Part shown: piece by piece, positions 43,700-52,122 of the stretch | Position numbering within the stretch: position 1 is the stretch's first letter | How the letters are laid out: every line of letters begins with the position of its first letter | Assembly: GCF_004217545.1 (NCBI RefSeq) | Contig: NZ_SHKY01000001.1 | Span: 3,968,001 to 4,032,000 of the forward strand | Origin: Krasilnikovia cinnamomea | GTDB lineage: Bacteria; Actinomycetota; Actinomycetes; Mycobacteriales; Micromonosporaceae | Reading direction: 5' to 3' | Length of the DNA: 64,000 nucleotides | The notes under the pieces: generated by a model | The model's input: only the letters and a program-made list of their open reading frames with translations | What the model was told of the DNA's origin: nothing | Database searches by the model: none | Made by a program: the position numbers and the translations under genes

Positions 43700-44281
43700 A
43701 TGGGCGCGCCTTCCGAGGATCTGGTGGCGTGGGCGCGCGACCTCGCTCGCGGCTACCTCGATGTCCCGCAGTTTCGGGATGCGCGCTGGCGCCACGTGCA
43801 GGCGGTGGGCGCGAAGGCCGCAGCCCTCGCACCGGCGTTCGGGATTGACGGTGACATCCTGGTGGCTGCCGCCTGGCTGCATGACATCGGATACTCGCCG
43901 GAGCTGGCACGGACCGGTTTCCATCCGCTCGACGGCGCGCGACTGATCGCCCGGGCCGGGCAGCGACGGATCGCAGCACTGGTCGCTCATCACTCCGGGG
44001 CCGGGCTTGAGGCGCGGCTTCGTGGACTGGGCGACGACATGGCCGAGTTCCGCGATGAACAGAGTCCTGTTCGCGATGCGCTCTGGGCCTGCGACATGAC
44101 GACGAGCCCCACCGGTCAACCCGTCACGTTCGGTGCGCGTCTGGCGGAGATCGAGAACCGGTATGGCCGGGACCATTCGGTGGCGAGGGCCATTTCGGCG
44201 GCGAGTGCCGACATTCGACGGGCCATCGCGGCAACCGGTGCGAGGGCCTCGAATGTGGGATCCGACCTCGGCATGAGGTGA
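43700..44281 (+). CDS. HD-domain phosphohydrolase
   Basis: A 193-aa HD protein. The metal-binding set is visible: H in RWRHVQAV, HD in WLHDIGYS (residues about 66-67), H in ALVAHHSG and D in WACDMTTSP. A -10-like TAACGT ends 8 bp before the ATG at 43700, so the transcript may be leaderless. HD proteins of this size hydrolyse nucleotides or phosphate esters; the substrate is unknown. It abuts the convergent NUDIX gene with no gap (stops adjacent), in a lower-GC stretch beside a tRNA. Confidence 0.85.
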   Translation: MGAPSEDLVAWARDLARGYLDVPQFRDARWRHVQAVGAKAAALAPAFGIDGDILVAAAWLHDIGYSPELARTGFHPLDGARLIARAGQRRIAALVAHHSGAGLEARLRGLGDDMAEFRDEQSPVRDALWACDMTTSPTGQPVTFGARLAEIENRYGRDHSVARAISAASADIRRAIAATGARASNVGSDLGMR

Positions 44282-44749
44282 TCACGCCACGGCAGCCCTG
44301 ACGCCAGCGAGTCCGTCTGTCAGGCGAACCCGGATGCGCGGATGCATTTCAAGGTCCGCTGCCTCGTCCGGCGTGAACCACCCGACCTCGGTCGATTCGT
44401 CGGAGACCCGTAGCCGTCCGCTCCGAACCTCGGCGGCCACGCAGACGCTGAACTCCTGCCGAACCTCGCCGTCGTCGTAGGCGAACACGTGCCTGGGATC
44501 CGAGTAGACGCCGATCACGTAGACCGGCTCGACCAGATATCCGGCTTCTTCCTCGACCTCTCTGGCGACAGCCTGGCCAACCGACTCCCCGATCTCCATC
44601 GCGCCACCGGGCAGCGCCCAAAGATCGTTGTCCCGGCGGCGCTGAAGAAGAACGCGACCACGTTCGTCCCGCACGACTGCGGAAACGGCCGGCACGAGTG
44701 AGTTCGCCGTTGGCGCCGCCGGGTCGTCGTAGTAGTCGATGCGGCTCAT
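44282..44749 (-). CDS. NUDIX hydrolase
   Basis: A 155-aa NUDIX protein. The box reads GGAMEIGESVGQAVAREVEE then EAGY, matching GX5EX7REUXEEXGU. The adjacent LWALPGG and the early VSAVVRDERGRVLLQRR are typical. Such enzymes cleave nucleoside diphosphates linked to another moiety, such as ADP-ribose, dinucleotides or oxidised nucleotides; the substrate is not determined. Its ATG overlaps the stop of the upstream XRE regulator (ATGA), so the pair is coupled and probably one functional unit. Confidence 0.93.
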   Translation of the reverse strand: MSRIDYYDDPAAPTANSLVPAVSAVVRDERGRVLLQRRRDNDLWALPGGAMEIGESVGQAVAREVEEEAGYLVEPVYVIGVYSDPRHVFAYDDGEVRQEFSVCVAAEVRSGRLRVSDESTEVGWFTPDEAADLEMHPRIRVRLTDGLAGVRAAVA

Positions 44750-45531
44750 CCGGTGTCCTTGCCGTTGAGGTCCGGGACCGTTCCGTCCGGGGAGGCGATG
44801 CTCGCGGCCCAGACGGCTTCGAAGTGTGATGCGAACCGATCGAACAGGCCGGCCGTCGTTCCGCGGCGCAGGTGAAGCAGCGGGGCCTGGCTTCCGGCGG
44901 TGGCGTAGAGGTGCGGCGTCACGAACATCGAATCATCGAATCGGAAGATCGAATTATAGAGGGGGACGTCCTGAAAGCGGAGTTCAAAGCTCTGGCAGGC
45001 AAACATCTCGGCCCAGGTCGTCAAGGTGGTCGTGATGCGGATCGGAAGCGTGAGGGGTGTCGCTTCCTCCTGGTCGCGATAAGCGACGTGCGGTGATTCC
45101 GGGTGTCCGACTACCGCCCTGACCCGGCAGCCCTCCGAGCACTTCGTCGTGAGCAGGCGAATCAGGTCCGTGTGTTGCAGCGCGAGAAAATACAGCGTAT
45201 AGCCGAGAAGATCGATCTGTGTGGCGGCGCGGCCTATCAGTTCCCGCCACAGTGCTGTGGGCACATCTGAGCGAGTGGCGTAGGCGCCGACCACCTCCCC
45301 AACGTGGCCCGCTTCCTCCTGCCCGGCCTGCGAACGGAACGGCCACAGCCACTCCTCATCCTCACCGAGTAGCTTGGCCACGACGTACCGGGTGCGGGGA
45401 TGCGGGACCCGGTTGGCATTGGCCAGCCAGCGGTAGACCGTCTTCTCGTCGACACCGGCCGCCCGTGCTACGTCAGGGACTGTCTTCTTTGCTCTCGGTA
45501 ACGCCGAGCGGAGTCGATCATTTGAGGCCAT
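44746..45531 (-). CDS. XRE-type regulator with PLD-like/DUF5919 sensor domain
   Basis: A 261-aa protein; ATG 45531 has GGAGG about 9 nt upstream. Residues 1-65 are a helix-turn-helix (TVPDVARAAGVDEKTVYRWLANANR). The remainder (about 95-250) begins ALWRELIGRAATQIDLLGYTL, then TTKCSEGCRVRAVVGHPESP, a pattern like phospholipase D-type or DUF5919 domains, although no HKD motif is seen, so it may be a binding rather than catalytic domain. It is translationally coupled to the NUDIX gene. A likely role is sensing a nucleotide-type ligand and controlling the NUDIX enzyme. Part of the gene is only about 53% GC. Confidence 0.75.
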   Translation of the reverse strand: MASNDRLRSALPRAKKTVPDVARAAGVDEKTVYRWLANANRVPHPRTRYVVAKLLGEDEEWLWPFRSQAGQEEAGHVGEVVGAYATRSDVPTALWRELIGRAATQIDLLGYTLYFLALQHTDLIRLLTTKCSEGCRVRAVVGHPESPHVAYRDQEEATPLTLPIRITTTLTTWAEMFACQSFELRFQDVPLYNSIFRFDDSMFVTPHLYATAGSQAPLLHLRRGTTAGLFDRFASHFEAVWAASIASPDGTVPDLNGKDTG

Positions 45532-45647
45532 CGCGCTGATCCTCCGGGTCTCAACAGGCGTCAACGGTATCGCCAAACGTCACCAGACTGTCCCTGCGTC
45601 CGCAATGCGTCGTACCTCTGTCACTCGCCCGGGCTGAGCCTCGACTC

Positions 45648-45926
45648 ATGACCGTGAGGACGAGGACAGAGGCGAGCATCTCCGCTCGTAGTTCGCACCG
45701 CTACACGCGGCCGAGTTGGGATTGCGCGGCATGCGGTGAGCCGTGGCCCTGCGCCCCGGCCAGGGCCGAGTTGATCGATCAGTACGCCCAGGCGAAGCTG
45801 AGCTTGGCAATCCACCTCGGATCGGTCCTGGTGGAGGCGATCGACGATTTTGTCGGCAGGCCCGGCCCGGTGCCGGATCTGTACTCCCGGATCCTCGGGT
45901 GGATCCACGCGGAGCGATTCGACTAG
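45648..45926 (+). CDS. Small C-x2-C protein of an actinobacterial family
   Basis: A 92-aa protein. The conserved core YTRPSWDCAACGEPWPCAPARAEL has three cysteines, two as C-A-A-C, and could bind a metal. The C-terminal half is helical and ends ILGWIHAERFD. I recall similar proteins in actinobacteria, sometimes labelled flavin reductase without evidence and often near XRE-type regulators. Function unknown. It is divergent from the XRE/NUDIX pair (116-bp gap), so shared control is possible. Confidence 0.7.
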   Translation: MTVRTRTEASISARSSHRYTRPSWDCAACGEPWPCAPARAELIDQYAQAKLSLAIHLGSVLVEAIDDFVGRPGPVPDLYSRILGWIHAERFD

Positions 45927-46158
45927 AGAGTGCCATCGGGCGGCTCGAACGCCCGGCCAAGATGCTTTCCCCAATACGGGCACGCTCATGGCGAAAGCGC
46001 CGCAACCTGGTGATGCCGCCCTTATTCTGACGAAGGCGCCGCCTCGCCGGCCCGACCTCCATACGGACCAACCTCGGACGGCCGGGTGCACGGGGTGGCC
46101 CGACCTGCGACCTCCACGGTCATGACCCTCCCCGGGTCCATCGAGGCGACGAGGTTCG

Positions 46159-46542
46159 GTGAGTGCGATGACTCTGGTGCTGGTAGCCGACGACGACGCT
46201 GACATTCGCGATCTCGTCATCTTCAAGCTGGAGCAGCTCGGCGTGGAGGCGATCACCGCCGAGGACGGTTCGCAGGCCCTGGCGGCGGTCCGCGAGCGAC
46301 ATCCCACGCTGGCGATCCTCGACATCTCCATGCCGGGGCTGTCGGGCATCGACGTGTGCCGCATGATCCGGGCCGATCCGGAGATCGCCGACACGATGGT
46401 GCTGATGCTCACCGCGCGGGCGCAGGAGCAGGACGTCGAGCACGGCTTCGCGGCCGGCGCCGACGACTATGTCACGAAACCGTTCAGCCCCCGCGAGCTG
46501 GTGTCCCGCGTCCAGACGATGTTGAGCAGGGCACAGACGTGA
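46159..46542 (+). CDS. Single-domain response regulator (CheY-like)
   Basis: A 127-aa receiver domain with no output domain. Acidic residues DDD near residue 11, the phosphorylated Asp in LAILDISMPG (about residue 55), the Thr in MLTARA and the Lys in VTKPF are all present. The start is GTG 46159 or ATG 46168; both have weak purine sites. Its stop overlaps the histidine kinase GTG (GTGA). It probably acts by protein-protein contact, perhaps with the kinase, the HEAT protein or the GT2 enzyme downstream. Confidence 0.9.
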   Translation: MSAMTLVLVADDDADIRDLVIFKLEQLGVEAITAEDGSQALAAVRERHPTLAILDISMPGLSGIDVCRMIRADPEIADTMVLMLTARAQEQDVEHGFAAGADDYVTKPFSPRELVSRVQTMLSRAQT

Positions 46543-48572
46543 GGGTGCCGGCGCTGCGCCGGCGCCAGCGGCGTCCGGTCACGGTGGCCGGCCTGCTGAA
46601 GAGGGCTTTCGCCGCCCTGGTCGTGGTGATCGTGATCGGCGGGACGGTCGGAGTGATCGCGGCCGGGCCGGCGTACCGCTCGGCGAACCGAGAGCTCGCG
46701 GAGACAGCGCGGACACGTACGGCCAACCAGGACGTGCGCGCGGCGCTCGCGCGGGCCGCGCTGGCCCTCTACGGGTACCAGCTCACCGGCGAGGTGCCGT
46801 ACCGGTTCGAGTACCAGAGCGCGCGGAGCGCGTACGACGGTGCGCTGGAGCGGCTGGGCCAGGTCGCCAGCCCGGAGGACGCGGCGTACGTCGAAGATCT
46901 GCGCCAGAACGGTCAGAACTGGTGGGACCTCGCGGACCCCCAGGTCGCCGCGCCGTCCGGCGCGCGCCCGACGGGCGGTGCGGTCGCCGCGACCCAGGTC
47001 CGGTACGCGCGGACGGTGGCGGCCAGCCAGGAGATCGACCGTCGCCTGTCGGCCAGGAATGCGCGGGCGTTCAAGACGATTCACCGGCTCAACGCGATCG
47101 GGCTGGTCGGGCTGACCGGCCTGACGCTGCTGGGCATGGCGGTGGTCGCCCTGGTCGGGTCCCTGGTGACCCGCCGGATCACCAGCCCGCTCAGGCACGT
47201 CGCGGCGGCTGTGGAGGAACTGAGCCGCGGGCACGGCGATGCGCGGGTCACCATCACGGGCGCACCGGTGGAGATCATGGCCGTCGCGGCGGCGGTCAAC
47301 AAGGCGGCGGGCCAGGAGTTCGAGGAACGCCGGATGTTGGCGGAGTCCCAGCGGCTGGCGGTGGCGATCCGCCGGCACATGTCCCGGGCGGGGGCGCTGA
47401 GCACCGCCGCCCGAGGGATGGGCGAGCTGCTGGGCGCCGACCACGTGGTGATCATGGGGGCGCCCGGTGGCGAGGAGGACGCCGTCGCCGAGGTCTGGAG
47501 CGCGCCGGACGCCGTGGGGGACCCGACGACCCTCGCCCGTACGCCGGTGAACTGGACGCTGCCGGACGCGGGCGTGTTCGTCGCGGCCGCCGTTCCGGAC
47601 GGCGGTGAGACGCCGCCGGAGGCGGAGCGGGCCGCGCTGCGCGCCGCCGGTGCCGGACCGGTGATCACCATCGCGTTCGGGGAGGGCGACTCCGCGGGGC
47701 ATGTGACGGTGGTGCGGCGGGCGGGCGGCCCCGCGTTCACGCCGTTCGATGTGCAGTTCGTGACGATGGTGGCGGGTGCGCTGTCCCGGGCACTGACCCA
47801 GGCGCGACTGTTCGAACGCGAACATCGCCTGGTCGACCGGCTGCAGGAGGTGGACGCCGCGAAGACGGAGTTCCTGTCCACTGTCTCGCATGAGCTGCGC
47901 ACCCCACTGACCAGCGTCACCGGCTACCTGGAGGTGCTGCTCGACCAGGACGCCGGTCCGCTCACCTCGGGACAGGAGCGGATGCTGCGGGTGATCGAGC
48001 GCAACGCCGAGCGGCTCCGGTCGCTGATCGAGGACCTGCTCATCGTGTCCCGGATCGAATCGGGTTCCTTCGCACTGCACACCGTGTCCGTCGACTCCAG
48101 CGCCCTGGTGGCCACCGCCTGCCTGGCGTTTGAACCGGCGGCCGTGAAGGCGGGCGTGACCCTGGTGTGCGTGGCCGAGGGTCCGCTGCCGGTGCGCGGC
48201 GACCCGGAGCAGTTGGACCGGGTCCTGATGAACCTGCTGTCCAACGCGGTGAAGTTCAGCCCCGACGGTGGCACGGTCACGGTCGCCGCCCGCGCCGAGG
48301 GCGACGACATCCTGATCACCGTGCGCGACACCGGCATCGGCATCCCCGCCGAGGAGGTGCCCCACCTGTTCACCCGCTTCTTTCGGGCCAGCAACGCCAC
48401 CCGGCGCGAGATCGCCGGAACCGGCCTCGGGCTCCCGATCGTCGCCGCCATCGTCGACCGGCACGGCGGCACGATCACGGTGGCCACCCAGGAGGGGGAG
48501 GGAACCACGATCACCGTACGGCTGCCCCGCGAGACGGCTGAGCCGGAGGAATCCCAAACGTCGGATGAATAA
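46539..48572 (+). CDS. Membrane sensor histidine kinase with HAMP and GAF-like domains
   Basis: A 677-aa kinase starting at GTG. A membrane segment lies at about residues 20-42, then an extracytoplasmic helical sensor region (about 43-185), a second membrane segment near 190-212 and a HAMP domain. About 280-430 is a GAF-like module. The phosphoacceptor is STVSHELRTPLTS (His near residue 450), followed by HATPase motifs NLLSNAVKFS and DTGIGIP / GTGLGLPI. It shares an operon with the CheY-like regulator and leads into the HEAT/GT2 pair, so it probably controls that polysaccharide system. The ligand is unknown. Confidence 0.93.
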   Translation: MRVPALRRRQRRPVTVAGLLKRAFAALVVVIVIGGTVGVIAAGPAYRSANRELAETARTRTANQDVRAALARAALALYGYQLTGEVPYRFEYQSARSAYDGALERLGQVASPEDAAYVEDLRQNGQNWWDLADPQVAAPSGARPTGGAVAATQVRYARTVAASQEIDRRLSARNARAFKTIHRLNAIGLVGLTGLTLLGMAVVALVGSLVTRRITSPLRHVAAAVEELSRGHGDARVTITGAPVEIMAVAAAVNKAAGQEFEERRMLAESQRLAVAIRRHMSRAGALSTAARGMGELLGADHVVIMGAPGGEEDAVAEVWSAPDAVGDPTTLARTPVNWTLPDAGVFVAAAVPDGGETPPEAERAALRAAGAGPVITIAFGEGDSAGHVTVVRRAGGPAFTPFDVQFVTMVAGALSRALTQARLFEREHRLVDRLQEVDAAKTEFLSTVSHELRTPLTSVTGYLEVLLDQDAGPLTSGQERMLRVIERNAERLRSLIEDLLIVSRIESGSFALHTVSVDSSALVATACLAFEPAAVKAGVTLVCVAEGPLPVRGDPEQLDRVLMNLLSNAVKFSPDGGTVTVAARAEGDDILITVRDTGIGIPAEEVPHLFTRFFRASNATRREIAGTGLGLPIVAAIVDRHGGTITVATQEGEGTTITVRLPRETAEPEESQTSDE

Positions 48573-48599
48573 CGCTAAAGCTGGATATCATCGCCGATA

Positions 48600-49883
48600 A
48601 TGCAGACCGTCGTGACCGTCGCCATCATCGTGCTGGCCGGTGCCATCGTCATTCTCGGTGGAGCCGCCGCGTTGATCCGGGTCATCCGTACGGTGCGGCA
48701 ACGCCGCCAGGACCGACTGGCCGCGGGCCCGCGCAGGGCCCTGCTCGCGTTCGTCGCCGACAGCGGGGAGAGCGGTGCCGACGAGCTGCTGGCGATCCCG
48801 CCGCGCGCCTGGCAGGCCGTCGAACCGGTCGCCGTGGAACTGCTCGGCAAGGTACGCGGCGACGCGCACCTGGCCCTCACCGAGGTCTTCCAACGACGCG
48901 GCGTCGGCGACCGCGCGCTGGCGCAGCTCACGAGCGCGGACCCGGTACGCCGCGCCCGCGCCGCCGAAACCCTGGGCCACCTGCGCCGCCTGCACGCCGT
49001 ACCGCAGATCTGCGCGCTGCTCGACGACCGGCAACCCGACGTACGGGTCGTGGCCGCCCGCGCGCTCGGCACCATCGGCGAACCCGCGGCGGCCGTACCG
49101 TTGCTGGCCGCCCTCACCCGGCCGGTACCCGCCCACCTCGTCGCGCACGCGCTCGCCCGGATCGGCGCGGGCGCGGTGCCCGCGCTGGAGGCCGCGCTGA
49201 GCCAGCCGGAGCCGCTGGTCCGCGCGACCGCGCTGGACGCGCTGGGCCTGATCGGGGCCACCGGCTCCGTCCCGGTGATCAACGACCTCCTGCACGGCGA
49301 GGCGGACGAGGACGTGCGGCTGGCCGCGGTCCGCGCGCTCGGCCGGTTGGGCGGCCGGTCCGCGGTGGCGCCGCTGCTGGCCGCCACCGAACCCGGAAAC
49401 TCCGACACCCTGCGCGCCGCGGCCGCCCGGGCGCTCGGCGACATCGGCGCCGCCTCCGCCGGGAAAGACCTGGCGCGGCTCATGGCGGACCCGGCGTACC
49501 CGGTCGCCCACGAGGCCGCGCAGGCGCTGCGCCGGATCGGCCCCGCCGGCCTCGCCCATCTCACGGCGATCGCCGACGCCTCCCCGGCCGAGCGGGACGC
49601 CGACGTCTCCCCGACCGAACGAGTCGCCGACGTCTTCCCGACCGAACGGGCCGCCGCCGCCGACGCGACCGGGCACGACGTCCGCGCCGCCGCGACCGGG
49701 CGGGAGGTAGGCGCCGCCGGGCGCACGGCCGAATCCATCGTCGGGCTCGGGGACGCGCCGCCCCCGGTGCCCGTCGCGCACGCCCGCCAGGCGCTGGCGC
49801 TGGCCGCGCTGACCGCCCCGGCCGGCCGGTCGGCGCCCGCGCCACCCACCGGGCCGGCCCGGACCGGCACCACCCGCCGGTGA
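48600..49883 (+). CDS. Membrane-anchored HEAT-repeat protein
   Basis: A 427-aa protein. Residues 3-25 form an N-terminal membrane anchor (VVTVAIIVLAGAIVILGGAAALI). From about 105 to 320 there are seven or more HEAT/PBS-type helical repeats with the consensus V-R-x-x-A-x-x-A-L-G-x-I-G (DPVRRARAAETLGHL, PDVRVVAARALGTIG, EDVRLAAVRALGRLG). The last 100 residues are Ala/Pro-rich, with a short degenerate repeat around SPTERVADVFPTERA. HEAT arrays bind other proteins; here the partner is probably the GT2 synthase whose gene follows after 13 bp. Confidence 0.87.
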   Translation: MQTVVTVAIIVLAGAIVILGGAAALIRVIRTVRQRRQDRLAAGPRRALLAFVADSGESGADELLAIPPRAWQAVEPVAVELLGKVRGDAHLALTEVFQRRGVGDRALAQLTSADPVRRARAAETLGHLRRLHAVPQICALLDDRQPDVRVVAARALGTIGEPAAAVPLLAALTRPVPAHLVAHALARIGAGAVPALEAALSQPEPLVRATALDALGLIGATGSVPVINDLLHGEADEDVRLAAVRALGRLGGRSAVAPLLAATEPGNSDTLRAAAARALGDIGAASAGKDLARLMADPAYPVAHEAAQALRRIGPAGLAHLTAIADASPAERDADVSPTERVADVFPTERAAAADATGHDVRAAATGREVGAAGRTAESIVGLGDAPPPVPVAHARQALALAALTAPAGRSAPAPPTGPARTGTTRR

Positions 49884-49896
49884 ACGGCGGACTCGC

Positions 49897-51339
49897 GTGT
49901 GGGCCGGTGTGGACAGCGAGTGGCTGCGGTCCGTCGTCGCCGTCTTCGACCATCTGATCTTCACCTACTTCGTCCTGATCAACAGCAGTTACCTGGCCCT
50001 GATCGCGCTCGCCGCGCTGGACTTCGGGAAGTCACTGCGCCGGGCCCCCGTCGCCGGCACGGACGACCTGTTCCGCAACCCGCTGTCGCCCTCGGTGTCG
50101 CTGCTCGTGCCCGCGCACAACGAGGGCCCGGTGATCGTCCCCGCGATCCAGGCCCTGCTGGCGCTGCGCTACCCGAGGTTCGAGGTGGTCGTCATCGACG
50201 ACGGGTCGACCGACGACACCTTCGAACGGCTGCGGGAACAGTTCGACCTCGTCGAACTGCCGTACGTGGTGGCCGGGGACGTGCCGCACCGGGGCGCCGT
50301 GCGTTCCGTGTACGTCTCCCGCACCGAACCGGACACCCTCGTGGTGGCGCGCAAGGACAACGGCGGCAAGGCCGACTCCCTCAACGTCGGCATCAATCTC
50401 GCCCGCAACGACCTCGTGTGCATGGTCGACGCTGACTCGGTGCTCGACCACGACGCGTTGCTCGCGGCGGTCAAGCCGTTCGCCGACGACCCGCTGCGGG
50501 TCGCGGGCGCCGGCGGCGTCGTACGCATCGCCAACGACTGCAAGGTGGTCGGCGGCCGCGTCGTCGAGGTACGGATGCCGCGCCGCTGGCTGGTCCGCAT
50601 CCAGGTCGTCGAGTACCTGCGCGCGTTCCTGACCGGCCGGACCGGCTGGTCCCGCATCGGCGGCCTGGTGGTGATCTCCGGTGCGTTCGGCGTGTTCCGG
50701 CGCGACCTGGTGGTCCGGGCAGGCGGGATGTCGCTGGACACGGTCGGTGAGGACGCCGAGGTGGTGGTGCGGATGCACCGGATGCAGCGCACCGCCGGGG
50801 CGGACTACCGGCTGGTGTTCGTGCCCGAACCGGTCTGCTGGAGCGAGGCACCCTCCACGTTGCGTGTCCTCGGGCGGCAACGGCGCCGCTGGCATCGCGG
50901 CCTCGCCGAGGTCCTCCGGGACCACCGCGCCATGATCGGCAACCCCCGGTACGGGCGGGTCGGTCTCGTCGCCCTGCCGTACTACGTGTTCTTCGAGCTG
51001 CTCGCCCCGTTCGTCGAGGCGCTGGCCCTGGTGCTGGTGCCGCTCGGCCTGCTGCTGGGCGCGGTGGACCTCGACTTCGCGTGGCGCTTCGCGCTGGCCG
51101 CGTACGGCTACGGCATCCTGGTCAGCATGGCGGCGCTGCTGCTGGAGGAGGTGTCGTTCCACCGGTACCCCCGCTGGGCGGACATCACCCGCGGCCTGGC
51201 CGCCGCGTTCCTGGAGAGCCTGGGGTACCGCCAGGCCATGGCCTTCTTCCAGATCCGCGGCGCCTGGCAGGCGTGGCGCGGCAAGGAGGCGAGCTGGGGC
51301 CGGATGACCCGCTCCGGGTTCGACACACCCACCCCTTGA
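49897..51339 (+). CDS. Processive family-2 glycosyltransferase
   Basis: A 480-aa membrane enzyme, GTG start. A membrane helix near residues 20-42 precedes the GT2 domain (about 60-300) with LVPAHNEG, VIDDGSTDDT, the metal site MVDADS and the acceptor-binding GEDAEV. The processivity motif QxxRW is in GRQRRRWHRG. Four or five membrane helices follow, as in PgaC/IcaA and related synthases that extend and secrete a beta-linked polysaccharide. The cluster with a HEAT protein and a two-component system suggests regulated capsule or matrix production. The sugar is not determined. Confidence 0.92.
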   Translation: MWAGVDSEWLRSVVAVFDHLIFTYFVLINSSYLALIALAALDFGKSLRRAPVAGTDDLFRNPLSPSVSLLVPAHNEGPVIVPAIQALLALRYPRFEVVVIDDGSTDDTFERLREQFDLVELPYVVAGDVPHRGAVRSVYVSRTEPDTLVVARKDNGGKADSLNVGINLARNDLVCMVDADSVLDHDALLAAVKPFADDPLRVAGAGGVVRIANDCKVVGGRVVEVRMPRRWLVRIQVVEYLRAFLTGRTGWSRIGGLVVISGAFGVFRRDLVVRAGGMSLDTVGEDAEVVVRMHRMQRTAGADYRLVFVPEPVCWSEAPSTLRVLGRQRRRWHRGLAEVLRDHRAMIGNPRYGRVGLVALPYYVFFELLAPFVEALALVLVPLGLLLGAVDLDFAWRFALAAYGYGILVSMAALLLEEVSFHRYPRWADITRGLAAAFLESLGYRQAMAFFQIRGAWQAWRGKEASWGRMTRSGFDTPTP

Positions 51340-51370
51340 CCCCGGCCGGGTGGATCACCCCGGTCAGGTG

Positions 51371-51392
51371 ATGAACGTGAGCGCTCATTCAT
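51371..51392. promoter_or_regulatory. TetR-type operator-like palindrome upstream of the acetyltransferase
   Basis: A 22-bp imperfect palindrome with core TGAGCGCTCA and outer ATGAA/TTCAT arms, 57 bp before the GNAT start. It resembles TetR-family operators, but no regulator gene is adjacent. Confidence 0.4.
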
Positions 51393-51449
51393 GCTGATCC
51401 TGGCCGTCGCTACTGGCCGGAACCGGCTCTTTACGGGCAGGATCGGGCC

Positions 51450-52061
51450 ATGACCACGCTCGGCCGCCTGCCCTATCCGATCGCCCTGACCGGTGACGGG
51501 GTCACACTGCGCGAGTGGCGGAACGAGGACCTGGACGAACTGGTCACGATGCTCGACGAGGCGGACGTCGCCCGGTGGACGCCGATGCCGTCGCCGTTCG
51601 ACATCGAGGCGGGCGTGGCCTACCTCAAGCGGGCCCACCAGGGCCGGATCAACGGCCAGCGGATCCAGCTGGCGATCACCGTGGACGGTGGCCGCCCGCT
51701 GGGCGAGGTGCTGCTCTTCGGCGTGGACGCCGGGCTGCGCGAGGCTGAACTCGGCTACCTCGTGGGTGCCGAGCACCGCGGGCACGGGCTTGCGTCGCGG
51801 GCACTGTCACTGCTGTCCGGGTACGCGCACGACACGCTGCACCTGCGACGCCTGCTGCTGCGCATCGACCCCGGCAACACCGCCAGCACCGCCGTGGCCC
51901 GCCGGTGCGGGTACCAGCTCACCGGCGAGGCCCCGATCCTGCAGGAGGGCCCGTACGGTCCGAGCAGCCTCGACACCTGGGAACTTGTCGTGGCGCGCGG
52001 CCCCGGTCGGCTGGAACGGCTGCGCAACGTCGCCGCCCGGCGCTACGGTCGGCGCACCTGA
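51450..52061 (+). CDS. GNAT N-acetyltransferase
   Basis: A 203-aa acetyltransferase of the RimJ/RimL type. The N-terminal pattern LTGDGVTLREWRNEDLDELVTML and the acetyl-CoA loop VGAEHRGHGLASRAL (residues about 108-122) are clear, followed by RLLLRIDPGNTASTAVARRCGYQ. Possible substrates include ribosomal protein N-termini, amino acids or antibiotics; the sequence does not decide. A palindromic operator-like site lies in its promoter region. The winged-helix gene follows 61 bp later, perhaps cotranscribed. Confidence 0.9.
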   Translation: MTTLGRLPYPIALTGDGVTLREWRNEDLDELVTMLDEADVARWTPMPSPFDIEAGVAYLKRAHQGRINGQRIQLAITVDGGRPLGEVLLFGVDAGLREAELGYLVGAEHRGHGLASRALSLLSGYAHDTLHLRRLLLRIDPGNTASTAVARRCGYQLTGEAPILQEGPYGPSSLDTWELVVARGPGRLERLRNVAARRYGRRT

Positions 52062-52122
52062 CCCTCCGCGACCGTCGCCCGCCGTGGGCCCGGCGCGACC
52101 GGCACCAGCGCTGGAGGCCGCC

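Noticed and set aside
43152..46100. Integrated element bounded by a duplicated tRNA-Arg 3' end
   Set aside because: No second copy of the tRNA 3' sequence and no integrase were found to the right, so an integration event is not supported beyond the composition shift.
46000..46130. Small ORFs between the C-x2-C protein and the response regulator
   Set aside because: No ribosome sites and atypical composition. Nothing supports coding.
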